From G965195345 sp965277775 (lineage in GTDB: Bacteria; Pseudomonadota; Gammaproteobacteria; CAKMZV01): a stretch of DNA of 64,000 bases. Where the stretch lies: contig OZ255843.1 in the NCBI GenBank assembly GCA_965277775.1, forward strand, positions 930,001-994,000, written 5' to 3'. Below are positions 1 through 8,876 of this stretch, piece after piece (positions within the stretch are counted from its first letter, which is position 1; every line of letters starts with the position of its first letter). The translations under genes and the position numbers were made by a program. A model generated the notes under the pieces. The model was given only the letters and a program-made list of their open reading frames with translations. It made no database searches and was not told where the DNA came from.

Positions 1-526
1 GCTTAAGTCCAACCATTTCTGACTCTGTTTATGCGCCTTTAAATTTCACTTAAAGCAATATTCATCAAACTAAATCTTGAGATCCCGTCATTTAATTTCT
101 CTTGATTGGTTTGTCTAAATTGGACTCTAAGTGTTCGTAAAATCCCAATGTTCTGCAATAATCGCCTAAGCCAAAACTTGCTAAAGGCCGTTTTTAATGT
201 GACCGCATCTATTCTGTGGGGAAATGCTTTATAGTACACATCGTAATTGATAGTCCATTAACATTGCGCCTGTTATCAGGGACCCACAGAATATGCGCTT
301 TTGCGATAGATTAAATCAAGCGTCTGCAATCTCAAAATCCGAATATGATGTAGACCGATTCGAGAAAAAAACAGACGCTTGAGCCATTCAGATTTTTAAT
401 AAATTCTGAATGGCAAGCTAAGGGAAATCTGACTAGCATACGCCATCACTCAACACTTGACAATGTCAAATTTATGGTACATATTCTAGAATTGATTCCG
501 TTTCCCAAGAATTAAAACAAATGAAT
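1..526. other. AT-rich gap with inverted repeats, no convincing gene
   Basis: This stretch holds no gene I can support. A 66-codon GTG-start frame on the minus strand (39-239) has no ribosome binding site and resembles nothing I know. The notable content is a pair of adjoining perfect inverted repeats at 316-414, listed separately. The base composition is AT-rich, like the next 2 kb, which fits accessory or decayed DNA. Confidence 0.5.
316..414. repeat. Two adjoining perfect inverted repeats
   Basis: TCAAGCGTCTG at 316-326 is the exact reverse complement of CAGACGCTTGA at 372-382, an 11-bp pair spaced by 45 bp. Directly next to it, GCCATTCAGA at 383-392 pairs exactly with TCTGAATGGC at 405-414, spaced by 12 AT-rich bases. 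As RNA this would fold into two consecutive hairpins. There is no clean T-run on either side, so it is not a plain terminator. It could be a structured RNA, a recombination site or a decayed element end. The function is unknown. Confidence 0.5.
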
Positions 527-1108
527 TTATAAAACTTCCAATTGATTTACTTGGATAGGTCGACGTTTCATAAGAAACTTAAACAAATAATTGATATTGA
601 CATCTTTGTACTTGCCAAATTTTTCATTCAATTGAAGTAAAACATCAATCATCGTTTTCTTTTCAGCATGAGCCAAATCAAAAGCCTTAAGAATATTCTC
701 ATTTAGCTCTTCATCCTTAACGATTCTTGGTCTGCCTATTTTTCTTGGATCGGAAAACGATAATCCAAGTAAATAGCTAAATCGTCGTTTACTTATCATA
801 GGGTAAAAATAATTTACAACACCGAACTCCGAACCTGCATTTATTAAATTATGCACATAATCCGGCTTCACAGTCGCTATGGTGTCAAGATAAGCTTGCT
901 CATCGAATTTTATACTTATGAATGGTTGCCCATAACGCATAAGCAGAGCCAATTCACCAACGCCACGTTTCATGTATTCCTGAATGATTTTGATTCCAAT
1001 ACCCGATTCAGAAATCACTTCAGGTGATTTGTTACTCAGTTCATTAAGAAGTTTAATGCTTATCCTGTTAAGGGTTAAATTGTCTAACTTAACATGTTTA
1101 CTTGCCAT
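527..1108 (-). CDS. Hypothetical protein, weakly DUF2857/FlhC-like
   Basis: I do not recognise this protein with confidence. The C-terminal half has an alpha-helical look with a stretch reading LINAGSEFG, then YPMISKRRFSYLLGL, then KIGRPR. This layout loosely recalls DUF2857 proteins of integrative elements, which share a small helical motif followed by a GRP turn. That is a pattern impression only. Start choice is uncertain. A TTG at 1201 and ATGs at 1147 and 1108 are in frame. I prefer 1108 (protein starting MASKH) because it overlaps the upstream gene's stop by only 11 bp, whereas the other starts overlap by 50-104 bp. It lies directly downstream of, and probably co-translated with, the gene ending at 1098. 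The AT-rich composition suggests accessory DNA. Confidence 0.55.
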   Translation of the reverse strand: MASKHVKLDNLTLNRISIKLLNELSNKSPEVISESGIGIKIIQEYMKRGVGELALLMRYGQPFISIKFDEQAYLDTIATVKPDYVHNLINAGSEFGVVNYFYPMISKRRFSYLLGLSFSDPRKIGRPRIVKDEELNENILKAFDLAHAEKKTMIDVLLQLNEKFGKYKDVNINYLFKFLMKRRPIQVNQLEVL

Positions 1109-1466
1109 AGCTATTAAAGCGCCCCTGGATGATAGCGCCTCCTCCATATAAAATGTTTTGATTAAATTTGAGTTGATCAACCGTATCACAGAAAGCAACA
1201 ATCAGCTGCTTAAGTTCATACAAGTCAATTAACCCCTTTCTAAAAAATTCAGTCAGATCATCAAACCCAACTGTTGGCATAAAGGTTTTTTTCGTTGCGA
1301 AATGGTCATCAATTGGATGGCCACTAAAAGGCTCTATCAGCATAATGTCTGATATCTGATTATCATCTTTTCTGGTAAAAGTTGATCGAGACGCACCTTT
1401 GATTGCAACAATACGAGAACTTGTCTTTCGTCTCGTGCCTTTAATTTGCTGATTTACGTCGTTCAT
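1098..1466 (-). CDS. Hypothetical protein, first gene of two-gene unit
   Basis: A 122-residue protein of no family I recognise. The N-terminus is basic (KGTRRKTSSR, then KGASRSTFTRK), the rest is mixed, with a hydrophobic helix near residues 78-92. The start is well supported: AAAAGGAGTA sits about 6 bases upstream of the ATG at 1466, a strong ribosome binding site. Its stop overlaps the start of the next gene on the same strand, so the pair is probably one transcript with coupled translation. A basic N-terminus together with the possible DUF2857-like partner would suit a mobile-element or regulatory function, but this is inference. Confidence 0.55.
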   Translation of the reverse strand: MNDVNQQIKGTRRKTSSRIVAIKGASRSTFTRKDDNQISDIMLIEPFSGHPIDDHFATKKTFMPTVGFDDLTEFFRKGLIDLYELKQLIVAFCDTVDQLKFNQNILYGGGAIIQGRFNSYGK

Positions 1467-2197
1467 TTAATTACTCCTTTTCATGGTTTAATTAATTTAC
1501 TTAAAACAATCCCTTTTCGAAGCTCAATTTTAAACTGCTATTTATCCAGTTAAATTTGAAACCTTAAATCTTGGAATTATTTTCCCAATGATATCCCCAC
1601 ATACGCCTAGGATGTTTTCGTCGTAATTGACGTGAAAATACCTTAACAATTAATATCTTAAGCTTTTAAAAGCCCTCTCGATATGATTCGGCTCAATCAC
1701 TAAATTTGTTTAATTAGTTTGACTGTAGGAAAAGTTTTTGTAAAATATCTACAGGGATTTGAGAGCAATCATCTTGAAATTTATAGATGATTGATGTCCT
1801 CCAAATGATGCGCAGAGCTTCTTTTAATAGTTAAATATAAATCAAAAAAATAAGACACTGCCGAGGTGATAAAATTGTCGGCAGCCTTTAATCTGCCTGT
1901 AGAAAATGAAATAGTCCATTCCCTCTGAGGAAAATTATACACAAAATATGTGAATTTTCAACTTTTTATTTAATTTTTATGAATTTATTTCGGATTGTCC
2001 TGTTTGTTGGTGATGCAATTTCCCATGCAATCTCATTGCGCCTGGTAATTATTTAATGTCAAACCAATGTCCTTGGGCATTCTTTTTAAAGTCGTTTGCT
2101 TAGGAACCTTTATAGAGATGATGAATATGACAAACTCAAATGTACGAACCATATCCGAGCTCGCCTTGGGCAATAATTTAATCGGGCGGATATTGCT
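1467..2197. other. 731-bp intergenic region
   Basis: No gene is supported here. The only frame that looks faintly protein-like is about 39 codons on the minus strand near 2030-2145, without a ribosome binding site. The stretch contains an inverted repeat CAATCATC/GATGATTG (1766-1773 and 1786-1793) and a terminator-like hairpin at 1858-1884. It probably carries the promoter of the minus-strand pair ending at 527 and the terminator of the broken peroxidase gene. Confidence 0.5.
1848..1884 (-). terminator. Rho-independent terminator-like hairpin
   Basis: Read on the minus strand, CTGCCGA and TCGGCAG (1878-1884 and 1858-1864) form a 7-bp GC-rich stem with a 13-base loop. It is followed by TGTCTTATTTTTTT. 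The stem and T-run fit an intrinsic terminator for minus-strand transcription arriving from the peroxidase gene, although it lies about 310 bp beyond that stop codon. Confidence 0.5.
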
Positions 2198-3269
2198 TTA
2201 TTGTGACGAGGGGATAAGCGATTCGTAACGCTGATCGGTTAAGGTGTTGAGGAAAGCGATCAAGTCGTTTATTTCTGTGTCTGTTAGCTGGGGCATATTT
2301 AGATTGGCAAGATTTTGGTTCACTTCAGGAGGGCGCCAAGGAATGCCAGTTTCAGGATTATTCGGTCTTCGGCGAGCGTTTGCTCTGAAATCATAAAACT
2401 CTAATACGGTAGGCAAGTTCTGAAAGACCCCATTGTGCATATAGGGGCGGTCACGGAAACATTCCTCAATGAGGGTGTTTTGAATTTACCAGCTTGATTG
2501 CCCGCTGTTACTGCAGGGTTATTTAATACGCCTTGGTCGATAACAACACCTTGACCATTTGCCACTCTGGCGGCATTTAAGACGGTATTTGCTGGAACGC
2601 CAATGTTTTTGTAATTAAAATCTGAAAACAATTCATTTGCGGTATTGACTGTGTTACTGAGTGCATGACAGGTGATGCAGTTTGTTTGTTGACGGTTAAA
2701 AATAAGTTCCTGCTCCGAATTTCACTGGCAGTTAATGTTGCCTGCCCTCTGATTGAGCGGTCGTATTTTGAATCAAATGTGGCAAATTGGGTACTTAGTT
2801 GTTCAAATGTCGCCACGCTTTGTTCTAAAGCCGAATAAGCCAGTGTCGTTGAACTGAAAATTGCACTTCCAAACAATGCTGTAAAAGAAGCCACATAGGT
2901 ACTGTTCTGCATAATGCGGGTTATCACAGCCGCTCGATTCTCCAGTTGCATCTCAACCGCATTGATAAATGGTCCACCTGCTTGGGCGGACAGTGTTGAA
3001 GCCCGACCATCCCAAAATTGCCCGCCAACAGGGTTGACCAAGCTGAATGTGGGAATGCGGTGCGCATAATTGGTTGAAAGCGAGTTTCTGTTGCCCAATG
3101 CAACACCATCTTGACCAACCGATGCGGCTTTTAAAACCGTATTGGTTCGTGTGTCAATAAAAGCATGGCTGGGATCGTGGCAAGTCGCGCATGATTGGGT
3201 ACGGTCTCGAGATAAATTCACATCATGGAAAATAAGTTCGCCCAAAGCTGCCATTGAAACCGCTTGACT

Positions 3270-5250
3270 CACCACTGCAAGAACGGTCACTGTGACACTG
3301 CTATTAGTGGTAGATTGCCCATCACTGACCGCCAAATGAAAAGTCAATAGAGTGCTGCTGCTTAATATTGGCGCCGTTACTGTTGTGACGGAAGATTGTG
3401 CGTTGGTTATGATTGCTGGCGTGCCCACTGGTTGGGTCCAGAAATAGGTCAAGGTTTGACCCTCTGCATCAGAGCCAGAGCCTGTCAGTGTAAAAATTGC
3501 ACCACTGGCAACTGTGGATGAGCTGATTGTTGCAGTCGATGTTGGGGCTGTATTGGGTGGTGCAGGTTGTGGTAATAGCCGAACAGGCACCGTTTTGACC
3601 ACTGTTGTTTGACCATCACTCACTGCAAACTGGAATGTTAAGGTTTTAGTGGCACTGACTGAGGGGGCTGTCGCCATTGCAATAGGCGCAGTTGCATTTG
3701 AAAGGATGGCTGTTGCGCCTGCTGTTGGGGGCGTATTGGGTGTTGCTGGTAATAGCCGAACAGGCACTGTTTTGACCACTGTTGTTTGACCATCACTTAC
3801 TGCAAACTGGAATGTTAAGGTTTCAGTGGCACTGACTGAGGGTGCAGTCGCCGTTGCAATAGGCGCAGTTGCATTTGAAAGGGTGGCTGTTGAGCCTACT
3901 GTTTGAGTCCACAAATAGGTCAAGGATTGACCTTCTGCATCAGTGCCAGAGCCTGTTAGTGTAAATGCAGAGCCACTGGCAACTGTGGTTGAGCTGATTG
4001 TTGCGCTCGATGTTGGAGGGGTGTTGGGTGTTGCTGGTAATAACCTAACAGGCACCGTTTTGACCACTGTTGTTTGACCATCACCCACTGCAAGCTGGAA
4101 TATTAAGGTTTCAGTGGCACTGACTAAGGGTGCTGTCGCCACTGTTATAGAAGCAGTCGCATTTGATAGGGTTGTTGTTGCGCCTGCTGTTTGAGTCCAT
4201 AAATAGGACAAGGTTTGACCTTCTGAATCAGAACCAGAGCCTGTCAGTGTAACTGTTGAACCACTGGCAACTGTCGCTGGACTGACTCTTGCAGTCGATG
4301 TTGAGGCTGTATTGGGTGGTGCAGGTTGTGGTAATAGCCTAACAGGCACCGTTTTGACCACTGTTGTTTGACCATCACTCACTGCAAACTGGAATGTTAA
4401 GGTTTCAGTGGTACTGACTAAGGGTGCTGTCGCCACAGCAGTAGAAACAGTTGCAGTTGAAAGGGTTGCTGTTGAGCCCGCTGTTTGAGTCTCAAAGAGC
4501 ACAACCATCGCCTACGGCTCGAGTTGAAAGGGTTGCTGTTGAGCCCGCTGTTTGAGTCCATAAATAGGACAAGGTTTGACCCTCAGCATCAGAACCAGAG
4601 CCTGTCAGTGTAAATGTTGAACCACTGGCAACTGTCGCTGGACTGACTCTTGCGGTCGATGTTGGAGGGGTGTTGGGTGTTGCTGGTAATAACCTAACAG
4701 GCACCGTTTTGACCACTGTTGTTTGACCATCACCCACTGCAAGCTGGAATATTAAGGTTTCAGTGGCACTGACTAAGGGTGCTGTCGCCACTGTTATAGA
4801 AGCAGTCGCATTTGATAGGGTTGTTGTTGCGCCTGCTGTTTGAGTCCATAAATAGGACAAGGTTTGACCTTCTGAATCAGAACCAGAGCCTGTCAGTGTA
4901 ACTGTTGAACCACTGGCAACTGTCGCTGGACTGACTCTTGCAGTCGATGTTGAGGCTGTATTGGGTGGTGCAGGTTGTGGTAATAGCCTAACAGGCACCG
5001 TTTTGACCACTGTTGTTTGACCATCACCCACTGCAAGCTGGAATATTAAGGTTTCAGTGGTACTGACTAAGGGTGCTGTCGCCACAGCAGTAGAAACAGT
5101 TGCAGTTGAAAGGGTTGCTGTTGATCCCGCTGTTTGAGTCCATAAATAGGACAAGGTTTGACCCTCAGCATCAGAACCAAAGCCGATCAGTGTAAAAGAT
5201 GAACCACTTGCAACTGTCGCTGGACTGACTCTTGCGGTCGATGTTGGTGG
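3270..5250 (-). repeat. Tandem PKD/Ig-like domain repeats (seven copies)
   Basis: Seven direct repeats of about 290 bp encode a beta-sandwich domain with the signatures ATVASGS, GSDAEGQTL, YLWTQ and VSDGQTTVVKTVPVRLLP. Approximate copies, in coding order: 5250-4968, 4967-4678, 4677-4312 (interrupted by the 67-bp insertion), 4311-4028, 4027-3733, 3732-3559 (truncated, missing its first third) and 3558-3270 (most divergent). The second and fourth copies encode identical amino acids, which points to recent duplication or gene conversion. Adjacent copies alternate two linker types, LLPQPAPP and LLPATP, so the duplicated unit may have been a domain pair. Confidence 0.85.
4456..4558. repeat. 36-bp duplication flanking a 31-bp foreign segment
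   Basis: The 36 bases at 4456-4491 are repeated exactly at 4523-4558. The 31 bases between them (4492-4522) do not match the surrounding repeat array. The offset of 67 bp shifts the frame. Without it, copy 3 of the PKD array would read through. Possible causes are a small insertion with target-site duplication, slippage, or an assembly join inside a repeat. Confidence 0.8.
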
Positions 5251-5432
5251 GGTATTTTCAGAAGGCGATGTCGATGAGGAACCACCACACCCTTGAAGCA
5301 AGATTATTCAACAACAATCCTATAATTTTTATCATGAACGTTTTATCTTATCTTAAACTCGCAACGCCCATTTAACTATTAGAGAATTTATTCATTATCG
5401 GTGTTGAAATCAGCGTATGAATGATCATAAGG

Positions 5433-6287
5433 CTAAGGTTGATTAACGATCCGTCCAAATAATGCACCCGTGATAAACATGATGATGCTATAAGTGACGG
5501 CAGGAATCGCCATTACTTCATTGCCGATGATTGAGCTTGCAACCACTAAGGCCAGCGTGCCGTTTTGTAAGCCCACCTCAAATCCAATGGTGATTTTCTG
5601 GGCTTGAGTAAGCTGCGCGAATTGAGCCAAGGCATAGCCTAAAATGAGCACACACACATTCAATGTCAGCGTGGCCAGTCCTGCCTGCGCAAAAAATGAC
5701 AGCATGTCTTGCCTGTTTTTAATGATGATTAGAACAATGATCAGGGCTAAGAATGCGATGGAAAACCATTTTAATACCTGCTCTGCCTTCTTCGCAAAGC
5801 CCGCCCAGCGGGCTAAGACAATCATGCCCAGCGTCACCGGTATGACTGTAATAATAAGAAGTTGGATGATGGTTTTTAAGATGGGTAGCTGTATATCCGT
5901 ACCACTCCCTATAAAATAAACCATGCTGGCGGCTATGATTAAGGGTAAGGTAAAGGGTGTGATTAAGCTCACCACTGCGGTTAAGGTGATTGATAACGAC
6001 ACATCCCCTTTAAACAAATAACTGTACATATTTGATGTGGCACCCCCTGGTGCGGTGGAGATGATCATCAATCCGACCGCTAATTCTGGCGGCAACCTAA
6101 ACAATACAGCCAGCACAAATGCCACAAATGGCAGCAACAGCAATTGTCCTAAAATGCCGACAACAACCGCTTTTGGAGACAATAAGATTTGTTTGAAGTC
6201 TGCCCGAGTCAAGGTGAGACCCAGACCAAACATGATCAAAAATAATGAAAATGGCAATATGACTTGGGTTAATAAATCAGCTGACAT
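5433..6287 (-). CDS. Bile acid:sodium symporter family transporter
   Basis: A 284-residue, strongly hydrophobic inner-membrane protein with about nine or ten membrane spans. The sequence APGGATSN at residues 79-86, followed by SLSITLTAVVS, is the conserved Na+-binding region of the BASS/SBF family, and a second half with PVTLGMIVL and FEVGLQNGTLAL matches the inverted repeat of the fold. BASS proteins couple Na+ entry to uptake of bile acids, pantothenate, keto acids or other organic anions. The substrate here cannot be read from sequence. It stands alone: the upstream gene on the same strand, ychF, ends 124 bp away behind a hairpin terminator. Confidence 0.85.
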   Translation of the reverse strand: MSADLLTQVILPFSLFLIMFGLGLTLTRADFKQILLSPKAVVVGILGQLLLLPFVAFVLAVLFRLPPELAVGLMIISTAPGGATSNMYSYLFKGDVSLSITLTAVVSLITPFTLPLIIAASMVYFIGSGTDIQLPILKTIIQLLIITVIPVTLGMIVLARWAGFAKKAEQVLKWFSIAFLALIIVLIIIKNRQDMLSFFAQAGLATLTLNVCVLILGYALAQFAQLTQAQKITIGFEVGLQNGTLALVVASSIIGNEVMAIPAVTYSIIMFITGALFGRIVNQP

Positions 6288-6328
6288 GATGATTCCTCGA
6301 TTGACTAAGCGAATTTTTGGTTCAGAAA

Positions 6329-6351
6329 TTGGCAGACGGTCATTCTGCCAA
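6329..6351 (-). terminator. Hairpin after ychF
   Basis: TTGGCAGA (6329-6336) and TCTGCCAA (6344-6351) form a perfect 8-bp stem with a 7-base loop. On the minus strand it is followed by TTTCTG. It lies 60 bp past the ychF stop and before the transporter start, so it probably ends the rplY-pth-ychF transcript. The T-run is short, so termination may be partial. Confidence 0.5.
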
Positions 6352-6410
6352 TAAAACCATTCAACGTGATTTTATTATACCGAGGCGATGATTTCCCCAG
6401 AATAAATCGT

Positions 6411-7502
6411 TTAAACATTAAATAGGAAGTGAATAACATCGCCATCTTGGACGATGTATTCCTTGCCTTCTAACCGTAATTTGCCATTTTCTCGCGCTTT
6501 GGTTTCACCTTTGTAGGTGATGTAATCCTCAAAGGCAATGATTTCTGCGCGAATGAAGCCTTTCTCAAAATCATTATGAATTTTAGCAGCAGCCTTGGGT
6601 GCTGAGGTATTGACGGGAATGGTCCAAGCTCGAACCTCTTTTTCACCTGCGGTGAAATAGGTTTGCAAGCCCAGTAAGCCATAGCCTGCATTGATCAATT
6701 TATGTAAACCGGGCTCTAAAATGTTCATTTCTTGCAGATATTCTGACCGTTCAGCCTCATCTAACATAGCAATCTCGCTCTCTAAATGCACGCTGATGGG
6801 TATAACAATTGCGTTATCTCGTTCGGCTTGTTGAACGACTTGGTTCAATAAGGGATTGTCTTCAAACCCTTCCTCAGAGACATTGGCAATGTACAACAGA
6901 GGCTTAAGTGTCAGTAAATTATAGAGTGCTAATTGAGCGCGTTCGTCGGCATCCATTGCCATTGTGCGCAACCATTGACCTTCAGCCAAATGTTTTTGTG
7001 CGCGTTTGAGTAAATCCAGCATATTCAGAGCGGATTTATCGCCTGAGCGTGTTAATTTACTGGTGCGTTCAATGCTTCTTTCAATGCTGGTTAAGTCTGA
7101 TAGTGCCAGCTCGTAATTGATGATTTCAATGTCTTGCAAGGGATCGATTTGTCCTGCCACGTGAATGACATTGTCATCTTCAAAACAACGGACAACCTCA
7201 ATAATGGCATCGGTCTCACGAATGTTCGCAAGAAACTGATTACCCAAGCCTTCGCCTTCAGACGCGCCTTTAACCAAGCCGGCAATATCAACAAACTCCA
7301 TCACAGCAGGAATGACTTTTTGCGGTGACACAATTTGTGCTAACTGGTTTAATCGTTCGTCAGGGACGGGGACGACACCCACATTGGGATCGATCGTACA
7401 AAAAGGGTAGTTTGCTGCCTCGATCTGCGCATTGGTCAGAGCATTAAATAGCGTTGACTTTCCCACATTTGGCAATCCAACAATGCCACATTTAAAACCC
7501 AT
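6411..7502 (-). CDS. ychF: Redox-regulated ATPase YchF (Obg-like)
   Basis: A 363-residue member of the OBG-HAS GTPase-like family. The P-loop GLPNVGKST is at residues 9-17, DIAGLVKGA follows near residue 70, and the family's altered G4 motif NVSE, which favours ATP over GTP, is near residue 205. A coiled-coil insertion (roughly 125-200) and a C-terminal TGS domain (TYFTAGEKEVRAW onward) complete the usual layout and length. YchF binds the ribosome and is linked to translation and oxidative stress responses. It is third in the rplY-pth-ychF unit, 28 bp after pth, a common proteobacterial order. Confidence 0.97.
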   Translation of the reverse strand: MGFKCGIVGLPNVGKSTLFNALTNAQIEAANYPFCTIDPNVGVVPVPDERLNQLAQIVSPQKVIPAVMEFVDIAGLVKGASEGEGLGNQFLANIRETDAIIEVVRCFEDDNVIHVAGQIDPLQDIEIINYELALSDLTSIERSIERTSKLTRSGDKSALNMLDLLKRAQKHLAEGQWLRTMAMDADERAQLALYNLLTLKPLLYIANVSEEGFEDNPLLNQVVQQAERDNAIVIPISVHLESEIAMLDEAERSEYLQEMNILEPGLHKLINAGYGLLGLQTYFTAGEKEVRAWTIPVNTSAPKAAAKIHNDFEKGFIRAEIIAFEDYITYKGETKARENGKLRLEGKEYIVQDGDVIHFLFNV

Positions 7503-7530
7503 TTTGCCTCTCTCCTATTGAAGTATGATT

Positions 7531-8112
7531 TTATTCATCTGTTTTGGTGTGGATGGTATTCATGAACAATCCATAGTCGCCTTTTATCAATAGATCAAGC
7601 AATTGAGTCACCTCATAGATGCGATGTTCAATGGCTTCCCTATCTTTAGCAGGCGGTTTTGATAATACGTAAGGGGTGACATCATCGGCATAGCCGGGAT
7701 GATCAATGCCGATTCGTAAACGCAGAAATCCATCGCCCTGAAGGTGTTTGATGCAATCGCGCAAACCATTGTGCCCCCCATGACCACCCCCAACTTTCAA
7801 CCGAATTTGACTCGTTGGAAAGTCGAGCTCATCATGAGCAATTAGGATGGCGTCGATGGGTATTTTAAAAAAACGAGCGATTTTTGCCACACCGAGTCCA
7901 TTTGCATTCATGTACTCACTGCTTTGAAAAAGCAAGACGCGACCATGGGCGTGTTCAAACACGCAATAGGCACCGTCAAATCGCGACTCAAACTTTAAGG
8001 TTAAGTTGTGCTGACGAAGCAATTCATTGATGAACCAGACGCCCACGTTATGTCGTGTCGCCGCATATCGCTCACCTGGATTGCCTAATCCAGCAATGAG
8101 TTTTACCGCCAT
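7531..8112 (-). CDS. pth: Peptidyl-tRNA hydrolase
   Basis: This cytosolic enzyme cleaves peptidyl-tRNA released from stalled ribosomes, recycling the tRNA. It is 193 residues, normal for the family. The N-terminal GLGNPG motif holds Asn11, and the catalytic His is residue 21 (RHNVG). HDELDF near residue 93 carries the partner Asp, and GGGHGGHNGLR near 112 is the tRNA acceptor-end binding loop. It lies between rplY and ychF with short gaps (33 and 28 bp), so the three genes are almost certainly co-transcribed. Confidence 0.97.
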   Translation of the reverse strand: MAVKLIAGLGNPGERYAATRHNVGVWFINELLRQHNLTLKFESRFDGAYCVFEHAHGRVLLFQSSEYMNANGLGVAKIARFFKIPIDAILIAHDELDFPTSQIRLKVGGGHGGHNGLRDCIKHLQGDGFLRLRIGIDHPGYADDVTPYVLSKPPAKDREAIEHRIYEVTQLLDLLIKGDYGLFMNTIHTKTDE

Positions 8113-8145
8113 ATTTAAAATACCCTGTGGTATTCTAACGAAGCA

Positions 8146-8730
8146 TTATGTACGTGCTTTACCCAATATGACAACGGCGTGATTGTACTCGTCACCGCCT
8201 TTTCTTAATGCTGACAACACCACGCCTTTGGGCAATGGAATTTCAGACATCTTCAAGGAATCACCCGCATTTAAATTTGCACAATCGATTTCAATCCGAT
8301 CTGGCAGATTTTCTGGCAAACAATACACATCTAAGGTTTGCATCAATGGTGTCAACAAAGCCCCGAGCTTAACGCCAGGTGATTTGCTCTTGCCAACAAA
8401 GGCTAATGGCACGCGTTTGGTGATGAACTGGTTTTTAGTAATGCGCTGAAAATCAACATGAAGCAACTTATTCGCATAAGGATGCCTGTGTAAATCTTTA
8501 ATGACCACCTGTTCAGATTTTCCTGCAATTTCCAAATCTATAATTGATGTGAATATTCGCTCATCTTTGGCCAAAACATTCCATAAGGTATTGTGTTCCA
8601 AAGTGACTGAAGTTGGGGTTTTGTTGCCCCCATAAACGATTGCAGGAACCTGCCCAGAATGACGTAGGCGGCGGCTCGCACCTTTCCCCACATCTGATCG
8701 GACTGTTGCTTGTAAATTAAACTCTGACAT
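8146..8730 (-). CDS. rplY: 50S ribosomal protein L25 (CTC/TL5 type)
   Basis: A 194-residue L25 of the long CTC/TL5 type: an N-terminal 5S rRNA-binding barrel (SRRLRHSGQVPAIVYGG near residues 19-36) plus a C-terminal beta domain (GVKLGALLTPLMQTLDVYCLP and SLKMSEIPLPKGV). E. coli L25 has only the first domain, whereas most other Gammaproteobacteria have both. GGAGTAGAGC precedes the ATG as ribosome binding site. It is the first gene of the rplY-pth-ychF unit. Upstream lies a perfect 8-bp dyad (8765-8787) between it and the divergent protease gene. Confidence 0.96.
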   Translation of the reverse strand: MSEFNLQATVRSDVGKGASRRLRHSGQVPAIVYGGNKTPTSVTLEHNTLWNVLAKDERIFTSIIDLEIAGKSEQVVIKDLHRHPYANKLLHVDFQRITKNQFITKRVPLAFVGKSKSPGVKLGALLTPLMQTLDVYCLPENLPDRIEIDCANLNAGDSLKMSEIPLPKGVVLSALRKGGDEYNHAVVILGKART

Positions 8731-8764
8731 GCTCTACTCCAAGGTAAAAATAATTGATAATAGC

Positions 8765-8787
8765 TTTACACTTGCGACCAGTGTAAA
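8765..8787. promoter_or_regulatory. Perfect dyad between rplY and protease gene
   Basis: TTTACACT (8765-8772) and AGTGTAAA (8780-8787) are perfect inverted repeats with a 7-base spacer in the 89-bp divergent intergenic region. On the minus strand a TATTAT element follows TTTACA by about 19 bases, so the dyad may overlap the rplY promoter. It could be a regulator binding site. I cannot name the regulator. Confidence 0.4.
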
Positions 8788-8876
8788 TCGGGCTGGCATT
8801 GTAACGTAAAATACCCACCTTGATATTTCAAAATTCACCGACTTTCCTTATTATTGCTATCAAAAGCATCAAAAAC

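Larger units (their letters stand above)
2198..5335 (-). pseudogene. Broken PKD-repeat lipoprotein / di-heme cytochrome c peroxidase
   Basis: Reconstructed order: lipoprotein signal, seven PKD/Ig-like domains of about 95 residues, then a CcpA/MauG-type di-heme peroxidase. The first heme motif is CATCH (3177-3191); the second, CITCH, is at 2665-2679. The peroxidase part also shows LGELIFHD, FWDGRA and a final YMHNGVF. Such proteins sit in the periplasm or outer membrane and reduce peroxide or oxidise protein cofactors. Four lesions break the frame. Near 5307-5308 an extra base separates a start at 5335 (MIKIIGLLL) from IILLQGC, a clear lipobox. A 67-bp insertion lies around 4492-4558. One base is missing in the A5 run at 2698-2702, separating LF from FNRQQTNCITCH. 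One base is missing in the G4 run at 2444-2447, separating TAP from YMHNG. Either the gene is decaying or the assembly has errors; the domain content is sure. Confidence 0.8.

Noticed and set aside
39..239. 66-codon GTG-start frame
   Set aside because: No ribosome binding site and no recognisable protein pattern.
3270..5250. Direct repeats as a CRISPR array
   Set aside because: Repeats are about 290 bp, coding, and without spacers.
8765..8787. TyrR box
   Set aside because: The dyad has TTTACA and TGTAAA in the reverse order from the TyrR consensus.
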